A stretch of DNA of 64,000 bases from the NCBI GenBank assembly GCA_934486785.1, contig CAKSQK010000004.1, forward strand, positions 1 to 64,000, in the 5' to 3' direction. Below are positions 34,029 to 43,072 of the stretch, piece by piece. Every line of letters begins with the position of its first letter. The stretch's first letter is position 1. Origin of the DNA: an uncultured Niabella sp. GTDB lineage: Bacteria > Bacteroidota > Bacteroidia > Chitinophagales > Chitinophagaceae. Made by a program: the position numbers and the translations under genes. The notes beneath the pieces were generated by a model that worked only from the letters and a program-made list of their open reading frames with translations, searched no databases and was not told the origin of the DNA.

Positions 34029-35573
34029 ATGTCCGCAGGATTTCTTTTCTCCGTAGTAATTGCTTATTTCTTATTATTGTTAGTAGTAGCGTGGCGCACC
34101 AGTAAGGGCAGCAATAACGAATCTTTTTTTATTGGCAATAGAAGCAGCAACTGGATGCTGGTAGCATTTGGTATGATCGGCACTTCGCTGAGCGGTGTTA
34201 CATTTGTAAGCGTACCGGGCGCCGTGGGGCTGAATGCTTTTGCATATATGCAGATTGTACTGGGCTATTTTATCGGATACCTGCTGATCGCTTATGTTTT
34301 ACTGCCTTTGTATTATCGCTTACAACTCACATCTATTTACGGTTATCTTAAAACCCGGATGGGCATGATGTCTTATAAAACCGGTGCGTGGTTCTTCATT
34401 ATTTCACGGTTATTGGGCGCCACGGCAAGGCTGTACCTTGTTGTTGTCATCCTGCAGGCTACCATCCTCGACAGTTTTGGCATTCCTTTCTGGGTTTCTA
34501 CGCTGATCATTTTAATCATGATCATTTTATACACGTTTGAAGGCGGCGTAAAAACCATTGTATGGACGGATACCCTGCAAACCACAGGCATGCTGCTGGG
34601 CTTGATCGCGGGCATCATTTACATCCTTTATACTTTAGGCATCAACATTCCCGAAAGCTTTGAAATGCTGCGCAGCCAAAGCCTTTCACGTGTTTTTCAT
34701 ACAGATGTGAACTCTACCCTTTTCTGGCCCAAACAAATACTGGCAGGTATGTTCATCACGCTTTCCATGACGGGGCTTGACCAGGAAATGATGCAGAAAA
34801 GCATTTCTGTGACCAACCTGCGCGATTCAAAAAAGAACATGGTATCGCTGGCTTTTATCATGCTGATCGTGATTGGCATGTTCCTGTACATGGGCGGCCT
34901 GCTATACTTATACGGCCAGGCAGAAGGTGGCCAGTTTACCCAGGTAGTCAACGATGCAGGCTTAACCACAAAAGCGTTTATGCTTGACGGGCAAAATGTA
35001 ATTGGCGATAAGATTTTTCCGCAACTGGCCGTGCACCATATGCCGCCGGTACTGGCAGTCATCTTTATCATCGCGCTTATCTCTGCACTGTTCCCAAGCG
35101 CTGATGGCGCCATGACAGCATTGACGTCTTCTTTTTGTATTGATATAGCCGGGCTCAACCGCCGGCCAAACCTGTCTGAAAAGGAAAAGAAAAGATTCCG
35201 CCAGACCGTACACCTGGCATTTGCAGCGCTGTTCCTGCTTTTTGTGATGATCTTTTACTGGATCGGCAGCCGCAGCATTATTGATGTGATCCTGAAAATT
35301 GCAGGCTATACGTACGGCCCGCTGCTCGGCTTATTTGCATTTGGCATCTTTGTAAAAAGAAGGCCGATAGACAAACTGGTACCCATCGTTTGTTTTGCAG
35401 CTCCTGTTATTTCTTTTATTATTGATGAAGGTGTAAACAGGCACAACTGGCTGGGCGGCTATAAAATTGGCCTGGAACTGATCATACTGAACGCGCTTCT
35501 GACATTTATTGGCCTGTATTTTATTTCAAAACCGGTAAGTAAAGACGAGCTGGAACAGGGTACCGTACATTAA
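34029..35573 (+). CDS. Sodium:solute symporter (SSS family)
   Basis: A 514-residue inner-membrane transporter with about 13 hydrophobic segments and the SLC5/SSS pattern: FFIGNRSSNWMLVAFGMIGT, SLSGVTFVSVPGA in segment 2 and ALISALFPSADGAMTALTSS in segment 9, where the sodium-site serines lie. The family carries sugars, proline, pantothenate or sialic acid; this sequence does not decide which. It is followed by an O-methyltransferase 14 bp away. Confidence 0.9.
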   Translation: MSAGFLFSVVIAYFLLLLVVAWRTSKGSNNESFFIGNRSSNWMLVAFGMIGTSLSGVTFVSVPGAVGLNAFAYMQIVLGYFIGYLLIAYVLLPLYYRLQLTSIYGYLKTRMGMMSYKTGAWFFIISRLLGATARLYLVVVILQATILDSFGIPFWVSTLIILIMIILYTFEGGVKTIVWTDTLQTTGMLLGLIAGIIYILYTLGINIPESFEMLRSQSLSRVFHTDVNSTLFWPKQILAGMFITLSMTGLDQEMMQKSISVTNLRDSKKNMVSLAFIMLIVIGMFLYMGGLLYLYGQAEGGQFTQVVNDAGLTTKAFMLDGQNVIGDKIFPQLAVHHMPPVLAVIFIIALISALFPSADGAMTALTSSFCIDIAGLNRRPNLSEKEKKRFRQTVHLAFAALFLLFVMIFYWIGSRSIIDVILKIAGYTYGPLLGLFAFGIFVKRRPIDKLVPIVCFAAPVISFIIDEGVNRHNWLGGYKIGLELIILNALLTFIGLYFISKPVSKDELEQGTVH

Positions 35574-35587
35574 TCAATCGCAGTAAA

Positions 35588-36226
35588 ATGGATCTGATTC
35601 ATTCCCGGGTAGCCGAATTTGCAGCGGAATACACTTCAAAAGAAGATGCGCTGCTGGCCGAAATTGCGCATTTTACCAATACCCGGCATGCTGAACCGCA
35701 TATGCTTAGCGGGCATGTGCAGGGGCAGTTGTTAAAAATGATCAGCTACATGGTGCGGCCCAAACGCATACTTGAAATAGGAACCTTTACCGGTTACAGC
35801 GCGCTATGCCTGGCGCAAGGCCTTGCAGACGAAGGTATTATACACACCATTGAATCGCGGCCGGAAACTTCTGCCATTGCACACAATTTTTTTACCAAAT
35901 CTGCGTTATACCCTAAAATAAAGCTGCACACGGGCCATGCGGCAAGCATCATACCCATGCTGAAGGAAACCTGGGATTTGGTGTTTATTGATGCCGATAA
36001 ACCGGGTTATATTGACTATTTTGAACTTGTTTTGCCAAATATCAGAGAAAATGGATTTATCTTAGCGGACAATATCTTTTTTCACGGCAAAGCGCTGGAC
36101 GAAGAACCAAAAGGGAAAAGTGCAAAGGCTATCAGAGAGTTTACCAATTATATACAACATAGAACCGATATAGAGAAAGTAGTTTTAACCATCAGAGACG
36201 GGCTTTATTTATTGCGAAAACTGTAA
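35588..36226 (+). CDS. SAM-dependent O-methyltransferase (class I, catechol-OMT type)
   Basis: A 212-residue enzyme. The SAM-binding loop is ILEIGTFTGYSALCLA (about 61-76), followed by the acidic strand ending TIESRPE, WDLVFIDADKPGYIDYF (metal-binding Asp) and ILADNIFFHG. These are the hallmarks of the caffeoyl-CoA/catechol O-methyltransferase-like family. The substrate is unknown. It lies between the symporter and the glucosaminidase with short gaps, so they may be co-transcribed. Confidence 0.88.
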   Translation: MDLIHSRVAEFAAEYTSKEDALLAEIAHFTNTRHAEPHMLSGHVQGQLLKMISYMVRPKRILEIGTFTGYSALCLAQGLADEGIIHTIESRPETSAIAHNFFTKSALYPKIKLHTGHAASIIPMLKETWDLVFIDADKPGYIDYFELVLPNIRENGFILADNIFFHGKALDEEPKGKSAKAIREFTNYIQHRTDIEKVVLTIRDGLYLLRKL

Positions 36227-36238
36227 TTAATTCAAAAG

Positions 36239-37222
36239 ATGATTCAAAAAATTAGCGCGACGATCCTTTCTTTATTGATCCTCACCATCGCGAATGCACA
36301 AAAAGAGGTTGTTGAAAATTACATCAAAACCTACCGCACTATTGCCATACAGGAAATGCACCGCACCGGCGTTCCGGCAGCTATCAAACTGGCGCAGGGC
36401 ATTCATGAAAGTATGTGGGGGCAAAGCGAACTGGTAAAAAAATCCAATAACCATTTCGGCATCAAATGTAAAACCGGCTATACCGGTCCTTATGTGCTGC
36501 ATGATGATGATGCACGCAATGAAAAATTCATGAAATATGAAAGCCCTGAAAAATCATACATTGACCATTCGGATTTTTTAAGAACACGCTCGCGCTATGC
36601 ATTCCTTTTTGAATTAGACCCTATGGACTACGAAGGCTGGGCTCACGGCCTGAAAAAAGCAGGTTATGCCACAGACCCGCGCTACCCGCAACTCATCATT
36701 AAAACCATAGAAAGATACAACCTGCAGGATTACACACTGATCGCTTTGGGAAAAATGGAAATGCCTGAAGACATGAAACAATACCTGGCTGTAGAAGTTC
36801 CAAAACCTGAAAAGAAAAAGATCATTTATCCGCAGGGTGACTTTAAGATCAACGATACCCGGGTAGTATTTGTAACAAAGGGCACCGCCTATGAAGACGT
36901 GGCGAAAAAATACAATGTACCGGTGCAAAGAATACTAAGCTATAACGACTTTAAAACAAGCGCTGGCATTGCTACTGAAGACCAGTTGGTGTATTTGCAA
37001 TTAAAAAGAACGATCGGCCCTAAAGAGTTTCATGAAGTGCAGGAAGGCGAAAGCATTTACGATATTGCCCAAACCCAGGGCATCAGGCTTGAATCTCTTT
37101 TAAAATATAACAACCTTACTAAATTTGCTTCTCCCGCTATTGGTTCCAGATTGTATTTGCAGGATCCATCCTCTAAAGTTGCGGCTGGCCCAATTGCAAC
37201 AGGCCAGGCAGGGCTAAATTAA
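36239..37222 (+). CDS. Exported N-acetylglucosaminidase with two LysM domains
   Basis: A 327-residue peptidoglycan hydrolase. The signal peptide ends at IANAQ (about 21). The GH73/FlgJ-type glucosaminidase domain (about 25-170) contains AIKLAQGIHESMWGQSELVK with the catalytic Glu, and NNHFGIKC. Two LysM-like modules follow (about 205-250 and 263-310; EVQEGESIYDIAQTQGI), which hold the enzyme on glycan strands. The likely job is cell-wall remodelling or daughter-cell separation. Confidence 0.87.
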   Translation: MIQKISATILSLLILTIANAQKEVVENYIKTYRTIAIQEMHRTGVPAAIKLAQGIHESMWGQSELVKKSNNHFGIKCKTGYTGPYVLHDDDARNEKFMKYESPEKSYIDHSDFLRTRSRYAFLFELDPMDYEGWAHGLKKAGYATDPRYPQLIIKTIERYNLQDYTLIALGKMEMPEDMKQYLAVEVPKPEKKKIIYPQGDFKINDTRVVFVTKGTAYEDVAKKYNVPVQRILSYNDFKTSAGIATEDQLVYLQLKRTIGPKEFHEVQEGESIYDIAQTQGIRLESLLKYNNLTKFASPAIGSRLYLQDPSSKVAAGPIATGQAGLN

Positions 37223-37252
37223 ACCGGCAGCGTTTTATCATTACAACAGCAT

Positions 37253-37789
37253 ATGTCAACCATTACGGTTCACGATAAAAATTTTGATATTTATTTGCCC
37301 CAGGCGCAGATACAGCAGCGCATCAAAGAAATGGCAGATGCCATTAACAGGGATTACGCAGGCAAAAAAGTATATTTTATAGCCGTGCTTAATGGCTCGT
37401 TTATGTTTGCTGCGGATATGTTTAAAAACCTGACGATTGAAAGCGAAATCTGTTTCATAAAGCTGGTTTCCTACAAGGGTTTAAAATCTTCAGGGGATGT
37501 GGCTACCACCATCGGGCTTGATGAAGACCTGCACCAAAAGCATGTGATCATTTTAGAAGACATTATTGACACGGGCAAAACCATGCATTATTTTTTGCCA
37601 AAGCTCAACCACCAGCAGCCGCGCTCGCTTAAGATTGCAGCGCTCCTGCATAAATCTGAAATGACGCAGTACGATATTCCTATAGATTATGTGGGCTTTG
37701 TAATACCCAACAAATTTGTAGTTGGCTACGGGCTTGATTACGATGGCCTGGGCAGAAACCATAGCGACATCTACCAACTGGCTGATTAA
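37253..37789 (+). CDS. hpt: Hypoxanthine phosphoribosyltransferase
   Basis: A 178-residue purine-salvage enzyme that makes IMP or GMP from the base and PRPP. The PRPP site VIILEDIIDTGKTMHYF is the type I PRTase signature. VLNGSFMFAADM, the flexible-loop SYKGLKSSG and the base-site VGYGLDYDGLGRN are also present. Length and order are normal. Confidence 0.93.
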   Translation: MSTITVHDKNFDIYLPQAQIQQRIKEMADAINRDYAGKKVYFIAVLNGSFMFAADMFKNLTIESEICFIKLVSYKGLKSSGDVATTIGLDEDLHQKHVIILEDIIDTGKTMHYFLPKLNHQQPRSLKIAALLHKSEMTQYDIPIDYVGFVIPNKFVVGYGLDYDGLGRNHSDIYQLAD

Positions 37790-37827
37790 GCTTTTGCCGG
37801 CTTTTTATTCATTTAAATCATTAGCGC

Positions 37828-38253
37828 ATGAAACGCAACTACCCGCTCCTGATCTTTATTCTCGCATGTATCTCCATATTGTCGGGCAACCTTACCAAAG
37901 GCGTGTCGCTGGCCGGCCGGCTGGGTATCAACTTGTTTTACCAGGAGTACCAATTTTTTAAAGTGTGGTGGCAGGCAGCGCTGGTTTGCTTTGCATTAAT
38001 GATTGTGGTAACTGTAATGCTGTATTTTGTAGACAAATCTTTAAAAGGCGTTTTCAGGAAAATTATATTGCTTGTATTTTTCTTTGGTTTCCTGGCAGGG
38101 CTGTATTTTACTTTTTCAGATTTTAGAAACAACCTGTCTCACCGCCTGCTTGGCGAAAGATTTCATTTAGGCATTTACCTTTACTGGATCGGCTTTTGCA
38201 TCATCAGCCTGTTTTACGCGCTCACTCCCAAAAAGCGGGTCATCAGGTATTAA
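37828..38253 (+). CDS. Membrane protein of unknown function
   Basis: A 141-residue protein with four hydrophobic segments (about 7-22, 46-68, 78-96, 112-132) and a basic C-terminus (TPKKRVIRY). I recognise no family. The stop overlaps the 3' end of the small gene on the other strand by 4 bp. It might share the hpt transcript, whose stop is 38 bp upstream. Confidence 0.6.
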   Translation: MKRNYPLLIFILACISILSGNLTKGVSLAGRLGINLFYQEYQFFKVWWQAALVCFALMIVVTVMLYFVDKSLKGVFRKIILLVFFFGFLAGLYFTFSDFRNNLSHRLLGERFHLGIYLYWIGFCIISLFYALTPKKRVIRY

Positions 38254-38435
38254 AGCTCAGGGTAATCACCGGTGCCCATTTCACTGCGCGTGCTGTCTGA
38301 CCGTGGTTTGCTGTAATCTTCCATGATGCTATCTTCCAGCTCTTCCCTGTCTTTCCTGTTCTTTATAAAATACAATACAAAAAACAGGATGACCAGCAAA
38401 GCAAAAACAATTAATATGATCGGGTTGATTTCCAT
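38250..38435 (-). CDS. Small single-span membrane protein
   Basis: 61 residues: one N-terminal membrane helix (PIILIVFALLVILFFVLYFI) followed by a charged tail (RKDREELEDSIMEDYSKPRS). The inside-charge pattern puts the tail in the cytoplasm. Proteins of this shape are frequent in this phylum and have no assigned role. Its end overlaps the convergent gene by 4 bp. Confidence 0.6.
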   Translation of the reverse strand: MEINPIILIVFALLVILFFVLYFIKNRKDREELEDSIMEDYSKPRSDSTRSEMGTGDYPEL

Positions 38436-38527
38436 ACAACATGTTTACAGAAAAATATTTCATTTTCAGCAGCAGAACAAGAAAAAGGCATTATCCTTTT
38501 ATTAAATTTTTTTATTGCGCATAAAAA

Positions 38528-38554
38528 AATGCCTCCCGTTTGCAAGGAGGCATT
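38528..38554 (-). terminator. Terminator of the DUF2795-like gene
   Basis: AATGCCTCC (38528-38536) pairs with GGAGGCATT (38546-38554). On the minus strand the stem is followed by a run of seven T, so it ends the minus-strand gene at 38577. Confidence 0.8.
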
Positions 38555-38576
38555 CTGAGTTATTTATACGGGTTTT

Positions 38577-38798
38577 TTAGTACTCGTCTTCGTTAAACAG
38601 GAAGTCTTCCTGCGTGGGATAATCCGGCCAAATGTCTTCAATGGTTTCATACACATCTCCTTCTTCATCCAGCTCCTGCAGGTTTTCAACCACTTCAATA
38701 GGCGCGCCGCTCCTGATGGCATAATCAATCAATTCATCTTTCGTTGCGGGCCATGGAGCATCTTCCAGGTAAGAAGCTAATTCAAGTGTCCAAAACAT
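38577..38798 (-). CDS. DUF2795-like small protein
   Basis: 73 residues, strongly acidic. The N-terminal part (LASYLEDAPWPATKDELIDY, then AIRSGAPIEVVENLQEL) fits DUF2795, a small helical domain of unknown function found widely in bacteria. The tail is acidic (YETIEDIWPDYPTQEDFLFN). No neighbour points to a role. Confidence 0.75.
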   Translation of the reverse strand: MFWTLELASYLEDAPWPATKDELIDYAIRSGAPIEVVENLQELDEEGDVYETIEDIWPDYPTQEDFLFNEDEY

Positions 38799-38944
38799 AT
38801 CTGATAAGGTTTTATTAGTTAAACTATTTTTTTGAAAGGCTTTATACTCTTCAAAATTTTTGCAAAAGTAAACGTATTCTACAATTTACCAAATTGCTTT
38901 TTTACAGGGTCTAATTTTGTGCCAGTCTGCATTCTGCACAATGC

Positions 38945-38976
38945 TTTGCGATTGCGGCAGGAATTGCCGATATTTG
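38945..38976 (+). promoter_or_regulatory. Likely promoter of the lolD-like gene
   Basis: TTTG (38945-38948), a 20-base spacer and GATATTTG (38969-38976), one mismatch from TAnnTTTG, 20 bp before the ATG. Confidence 0.4.
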
Positions 38977-38996
38977 AATGATAATTTGTCAGATAC

Positions 38997-39647
38997 ATGA
39001 TATCGGGAAAAAATATTTTTAAAGCTTACGGCCAGGTAAAGGTGCTAAAGGGCGTAAACATTGAGATTCAGAAAGGCGAAGTCGTTTCCATTGTAGGCCC
39101 TTCCGGCAGCGGCAAAAGTACGCTGCTGCACATACTGGGCACGCTTGATAAAGCCGATGCCGGCGAAGTGGTGATGAACGATGTACAGATCAATCAACTG
39201 ACGGGCAAAAAACTTTCTTCTTTTCGTAATAAGAATATTGGTTTTGTATTTCAATTCCATCATTTGCTGCCCGAGTTTTCAGCGCTTGAAAATGTTTGTA
39301 TTCCCGGCTGGCTTTCGGGCAGAAAAAAGAAACAGGTGGAGAGCGAGGCCCGCAAACTGCTTGACATTTTAGGCGTGTCTCACCGCCTGGGCAATAAGCC
39401 CAATGAACTGAGCGGCGGCGAGCAGCAACGCATTGCAGTGGCAAGGGCACTGATCAACCGGCCTGCCATTGTTTTTGCTGATGAGCCTACAGGCAACCTT
39501 GATACAGCCAATGCCAAAGAACTGCACGATCTATTTTTCAAACTGCGTGATGAATTTGACCAAACCTTTCTGATCGTAACGCACAACGAGGAGCTGGCCA
39601 GGCTAAGCGATCGTGTGCTGCATATGAAAGATGGCTTGATCGTATAA
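38997..39647 (+). CDS. LolD-like ABC transporter ATP-binding protein
   Basis: A 216-residue ATPase. Walker A is GPSGSGKST, followed by Q-loop FVFQFHHLLPEFSALENV, signature LSGGEQQRIAVARAL, Walker [13 protein letters not shown] and the switch His in LIVTHNEELA. The MacB/LolD subfamily is shown by FQFHHLLPEF and EPTGNLD. LolD drives release of lipoproteins from the inner membrane with LolC/E, but no permease gene is adjacent. The gene has its own promoter and terminator. Confidence 0.88.
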   Translation: MISGKNIFKAYGQVKVLKGVNIEIQKGEVVSIVGPSGSGKSTLLHILGTLDKADAGEVVMNDVQINQLTGKKLSSFRNKNIGFVFQFHHLLPEFSALENVCIPGWLSGRKKKQVESEARKLLDILGVSHRLGNKPNELSGGEQQRIAVARALINRPAIVFADEPTGNLDTANAKELHDLFFKLRDEFDQTFLIVTHNEELARLSDRVLHMKDGLIV

Positions 39648-39653
39648 TGAAAA

Positions 39654-39674
39654 AAGCCCTGAATAACAGGGCTT
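39654..39674. terminator. Bidirectional terminator
   Basis: AAGCCCTG (39654-39661) pairs with CAGGGCTT (39667-39674). An A-run on the left supplies the T-run for the convergent minus-strand lipoprotein gene. Confidence 0.7.
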
Positions 39675-39695
39675 GCAATGGTTGTAATAAATTTT

Positions 39696-40115
39696 TTATC
39701 GCTGAAGGGTATACACCGTTTTGGAAACGGTTCCTTCATGTACCAGCGTCATTTTACTGATGGTGCCCACAAAGTTTTCCTGAATTTTATAAGTTTCCCC
39801 GTTGAAAACGATTGTTTTAGTATCTATAAAAGAATACGTGTAAGTTGTGGAAGTGGCCGTCCCATCGCCATTGTAAATTTTAGCCACGCCATTTGATTCA
39901 AATTTCAGGTATTGGCCATCTGCCAGCAGATCGGTTTTAATGCCGGTAGACGCTGTTGGCGGTGTATAGACTTCCCTGTCAAAAACCGTCCATCTTCCGG
40001 TTTTTACCTGGTTATCAAGTGTATCAAGCCCCAGCGCATCCCGCGTACGCGAGCAGGAAGTGAAAAGAAAAACGGCGGCACAGGTAAGCGTAAATAGTTT
40101 TAGAAAAGTTTTCAT
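39696..40115 (-). CDS. Small lipoprotein, lipocalin-like
   Basis: A 139-residue protein with lipobox FTSC (about 21) followed by SRTRD. The rest is beta-rich: TGRWTVFDREVY, YLKFESNGVAKIYN, TYTYSFIDTKTIVFNGETYK, MTLVHEGT. This pattern (short strands and a G-x-W near the front) is that of the lipocalin-like DUFs common in Bacteroidota lipoproteins. Function unknown. Confidence 0.75.
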   Translation of the reverse strand: MKTFLKLFTLTCAAVFLFTSCSRTRDALGLDTLDNQVKTGRWTVFDREVYTPPTASTGIKTDLLADGQYLKFESNGVAKIYNGDGTATSTTYTYSFIDTKTIVFNGETYKIQENFVGTISKMTLVHEGTVSKTVYTLQR

Positions 40116-40192
40116 ATACGTTATAATTTATAGTAAAAAAATAAATAACGCTTAGGCTTCTTCAACTAATATGCCAGTAATCGTTAAAACGC

Positions 40193-40750
40193 TCACATTC
40201 TGGGTTTCCACGGAATATCGGCTACACGCAGCAAATGCCCTGTGTAACGCGCCAGTACAAATAAATAATCGCTGAGGCGGTTGAGGTACCTGATCACAAT
40301 AGGTTCTACAGATGTTTCTGCTGAAAGCCTTACGCAGCAGCGCTCGGCACGCCTGCATACGCACCTTGCAACGTGCAGTTGAGAAATGGCTACGTGGCCA
40401 CCAGGCAAAATAAACGACTTCATAGGCGGTAAAATTTTCTCCATGGCATCTATCTGTTCTTCTAAAAAAGCACAGTCAGTTTCCTGCAGATCAGGGATGG
40501 ACATTTTTGTTTCTTTACCGGGGTCGCACGCCAGTGCAGAACCTACCGTAAACAACCTGTCCTGCACTTCCTGCAAAGTGTTTACGCTGCCTTCATCGGT
40601 TAGCTGGTCTTTACACAAGCCTATATGCGCGTTCAATTCATCCACGGTGCCGTAAGCTTCAATACGCAGGTGCGCTTTTGATACTTTAGTACCGCCGATG
40701 AGTGAGGTGGTTCCCTTATCTCCTGTTTTCGTATATATTTTAAAAGCCAT
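40193..40750 (-). CDS. Cob(I)alamin adenosyltransferase, PduO type
   Basis: Transfers adenosyl from ATP to cobalamin to make coenzyme B12. The 185-residue protein begins AFKIYTKTGDKGTTSLIGGT (ATP-binding N-terminus). Later motifs are TVDELNAHIG, FILPGGH and CRRAERCCVRL with NRLSDYLFVLAR, the PduO/MMAB signature. The ATG at 40750 is chosen because the family begins there; an upstream ATG at 40816 would start inside the terminator hairpin region. No B12-dependent enzyme is adjacent. Confidence 0.93.
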   Translation of the reverse strand: MAFKIYTKTGDKGTTSLIGGTKVSKAHLRIEAYGTVDELNAHIGLCKDQLTDEGSVNTLQEVQDRLFTVGSALACDPGKETKMSIPDLQETDCAFLEEQIDAMEKILPPMKSFILPGGHVAISQLHVARCVCRRAERCCVRLSAETSVEPIVIRYLNRLSDYLFVLARYTGHLLRVADIPWKPRM

Positions 40751-40784
40751 TGCCGCTGTTTTGATTGCCAAATATAGCATTAAA

Positions 40785-40811
40785 AAAGAGGCCGTTTTTA
40801 CAGGCCTCTTT
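40785..40811 (-). terminator. Terminator of the OmpA-like lipoprotein gene
   Basis: AAAGAGGCC (40785-40793) pairs with GGCCTCTTT (40803-40811); on the minus strand a T-run follows the stem. Confidence 0.75.
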
Positions 40812-40841
40812 TTCATATTTTAAAGGGAACAACAATATTGT

Positions 40842-41705
40842 TTATTCAGTTGGCGCCGGGGCCTGGTCCAGCAGCTCCAGGAACTGGTCAAGCTTTGGCG
40901 TAATGATGATCTCGGTTCTCCTGTTGCGCGCTCTTCCCACTTCGCTGTCATTGTCAGCTATAGGGTTAAACTCGCCGCGGCCGCCAGCAGTCAGGCGTTT
41001 GGGATCAATACCATAGGTGTTTTGCAATGCCTGCACTACTGATGATGCCCTGAGCCCACTCAGATCCCAGTTGTTGCGGATATTAGGCCTGTTAATGGGC
41101 ACGTTGTCAGTATTACCCTCTACCAGCACTTCGTAATCTTTGTAATCCTGTATGATCTTGGCAATCTTGCTGAGGGTTTCACCGGCCCTGTCAGAAATCT
41201 CGTAACTGCCGGTTTTGTACAGCATGTTATCTGCCAGTGAAATATAAACCACACCTTTCAATACTTTCACATCCACATCTCTCAGCTCATCGCGTGAGAG
41301 TGAGCGCGTAAGCCTGTTGGTAAGTACCATACTTAATGAATCGCTGCGGTTTTTAGCATTTACCAAATGCTGAATGTATTTATTGGAAGCATTGATCTCA
41401 TCTACCAGTTTAGAGATGTTTACATTGCCCTGTGCGTTTTGGTTCATGCTTTTATCAAGCGTGGCCTGCAGTTGCTGCAAAGCGTTTCTTAAATTGCGGT
41501 TGTTGGCACGCTCCTGCGCCAAAATTTCTTCAAGGCTTTTAATCCTTTCTCTTGCGGCAGAAAGCTCAGTCAGGTTATCGTTGTACCGCTGCGCCAGGCC
41601 TTTGTAATCAGTTTCGAGGGCTGTGTACTTTTTAGTACTTACACATCCTGACAATATGAGTACTGTAAACACAGTTGCCAGGGAAAATAAAATGCTTCGT
41701 TTCAT
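40842..41705 (-). CDS. OmpA-family lipoprotein with coiled coil
   Basis: A 287-residue lipoprotein (lipobox LSGC, about 21). A coiled coil covers about 30-115 (LTELSAARERIKSLEEILAQ, ERANNRNLRNALQQLQATLD). The OmpA/MotB C-domain (about 160-275) binds peptidoglycan: LYKTGSYEISDRAGETLSKI, VEGNTDNVPI, NWDLSGLRASSVVQAL, GGRGEFNPIADN, RARNRRTEIII. The likely role is tethering outer membrane to the wall. Acyl anchor plus coiled coil resembles TolC-less Pal/YiaD-like proteins more than a barrel OmpA. Confidence 0.9.
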   Translation of the reverse strand: MKRSILFSLATVFTVLILSGCVSTKKYTALETDYKGLAQRYNDNLTELSAARERIKSLEEILAQERANNRNLRNALQQLQATLDKSMNQNAQGNVNISKLVDEINASNKYIQHLVNAKNRSDSLSMVLTNRLTRSLSRDELRDVDVKVLKGVVYISLADNMLYKTGSYEISDRAGETLSKIAKIIQDYKDYEVLVEGNTDNVPINRPNIRNNWDLSGLRASSVVQALQNTYGIDPKRLTAGGRGEFNPIADNDSEVGRARNRRTEIIITPKLDQFLELLDQAPAPTE

Positions 41706-41970
41706 AATGCTTATTTTTTATATACAATTCTATTGGATCCAAATCGTAAAACTATTGCACTTACAATAATTTGTCCCGGGAAAAATAACCAGGTGCAAAT
41801 GCTCCTGAAACGGCAAATTTAAAGCCAGTTATCTTAGTTAAACATCAGTACACTCAACTCTTAACAAATATTTCAGTCAAAAAGTTAAAGTATTATAGTA
41901 TGCTGATGTAATTGAATTTGAATTGGTTGCAATTGATAGAAAAAATAATCCGGAAAACCTGAACGTGCAT

Positions 41971-42678
41971 TTAATAATGTGTGGCCGTAAAATTTTCCTG
42001 CAGTGTATCGCTTTCAATCTGCCCGTCGCGCAGGCGAATGATGCGGCGGGCATGCCTGGCTATATCTTCTTCGTGTGTTACCAGTATCACGGTATTGCCG
42101 CTTGCGTGAATTTTACCAAAAATATCCATGATCTCGTAAGAGGTTTTAGTATCCAGATTGCCCGTTGGCTCATCGGCCAGTATAATTGCCGGATCATTTA
42201 CCAAAGCCCTGGCAATGGCCACACGCTGGCTTTGCCCGCCGCTTAGCTCATTGGGCCGGTGGTGATGCCGGTCTGTAAGACTTACTTTCTCCAGCATTTG
42301 CATGGCTTTTTCGCGGCGGGTGGCCTTGTCTATGCCAGCGTAAATAAGCGGCAGCGTTACATTTTCAAGCGCCGTCCAGGTATTTAATAAATTAAATTGC
42401 TGAAAAACAAAACCGATTTCTTTGTTCCGCACTTCAGCCAGGGCGTTGTCGTCCATTTTGCTCACATCATGCCCGTTTAAAATATAAGTGCCGGCAGTCA
42501 GTGTATCAAGGCAGCCCAAAATATTCATCAGCGTGCTTTTGCCACTGCCTGATGGCCCCATCAGCGCCACGTAATCATTTTTTTCAATGGTAAGCGAAAT
42601 GCCTTTCAGCACGGGCAGCTCCTGCGTGCCCATAAAATAACTTTTGTGTAAATTTTTTATTTCAATAATGCCGGGCAT
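41971..42678 (-). CDS. MacB/LolD-like ABC transporter ATP-binding protein
   Basis: A 235-residue ATPase with [53 protein letters not shown] and [13 protein letters not shown]. The FQQFNLL and EPTGNLD motifs place it with MacB/FtsE-like exporters. It is encoded 3 bp after gatC, so the two form an operon, although their functions are unrelated. No permease gene is adjacent. The 265 bp downstream to the OmpA-like gene show nothing. Confidence 0.9.
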   Translation of the reverse strand: MPGIIEIKNLHKSYFMGTQELPVLKGISLTIEKNDYVALMGPSGSGKSTLMNILGCLDTLTAGTYILNGHDVSKMDDNALAEVRNKEIGFVFQQFNLLNTWTALENVTLPLIYAGIDKATRREKAMQMLEKVSLTDRHHHRPNELSGGQSQRVAIARALVNDPAIILADEPTGNLDTKTSYEIMDIFGKIHASGNTVILVTHEEDIARHARRIIRLRDGQIESDTLQENFTATHY

Positions 42679-42681
42679 GAA

Positions 42682-42972
42682 TTATTTTTTGATCACTTTG
42701 GGTACTTTGAAAAATGTGCCGTCAGTTTCCGGTGCATTTAGTAAGGCTTCGTCCCTGCTGATGGAACCTTTCACCACATCATCACGCAGCACATTGCGTT
42801 CTTCGCTCATGTGCATCAGCGGCTCCACATCTTTAAGGTCAAGTTCGTTCAGCTTTTCCACAAAACCGATCATGCGTTGAAGATCGCCGGCAATTTCTTC
42901 TTTCTCCTTTTCAGAAAAGGTAAGCTTTGATAAATGCGCCAGCTTTTGCACCAATGCCTCGTTTACTTCCAT
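42682..42972 (-). CDS. gatC: Aspartyl/glutamyl-tRNA amidotransferase subunit C
   Basis: A 96-residue subunit of GatCAB, which converts mischarged Glu-tRNA(Gln) or Asp-tRNA(Asn) to the amide. Features: VQKLAHLSKLTFSEKEKEEI, LQRMIGFVEKLNELD, VEPLMHM with ERNVLRDD, and the C-terminal NAPETDGTFFKVPKVIKK. GatA and GatB are not in this window. Confidence 0.93.
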   Translation of the reverse strand: MEVNEALVQKLAHLSKLTFSEKEKEEIAGDLQRMIGFVEKLNELDLKDVEPLMHMSEERNVLRDDVVKGSISRDEALLNAPETDGTFFKVPKVIKK

Positions 42973-42976
42973 CCTT

Positions 42977-42984
42977 CAAAGATA
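42977..42984 (-). promoter_or_regulatory. -7 box almost touching the gatC start
   Basis: On the minus strand TATCTTTG, an exact TAnnTTTG, ends 4 bases before the ATG. If used, the transcript would begin at or just inside the start codon, so gatC would be leaderless. Confidence 0.4.
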
Positions 42985-43042
42985 ACCGGAATTGCTTTTA
43001 AATGAAATTTACGAACAGTAATTATTAATAATTGAAACGTAT

Positions 43043-43050
43043 TAAATTTG
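43043..43050 (+). promoter_or_regulatory. -7 box of the proline dehydrogenase gene
   Basis: TAAATTTG is an exact TAnnTTTG, 22 bp before the ATG at 43073. No clear -33 element was seen. Confidence 0.4.
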
Positions 43051-43072
43051 CTCTACTATATTCAAGCGTTAT

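Noticed and set aside
41706..41970. Intergenic gap before the OmpA-like gene searched for an RNA
   Set aside because: No stem longer than a few base pairs, no repeat and no open frame with support.
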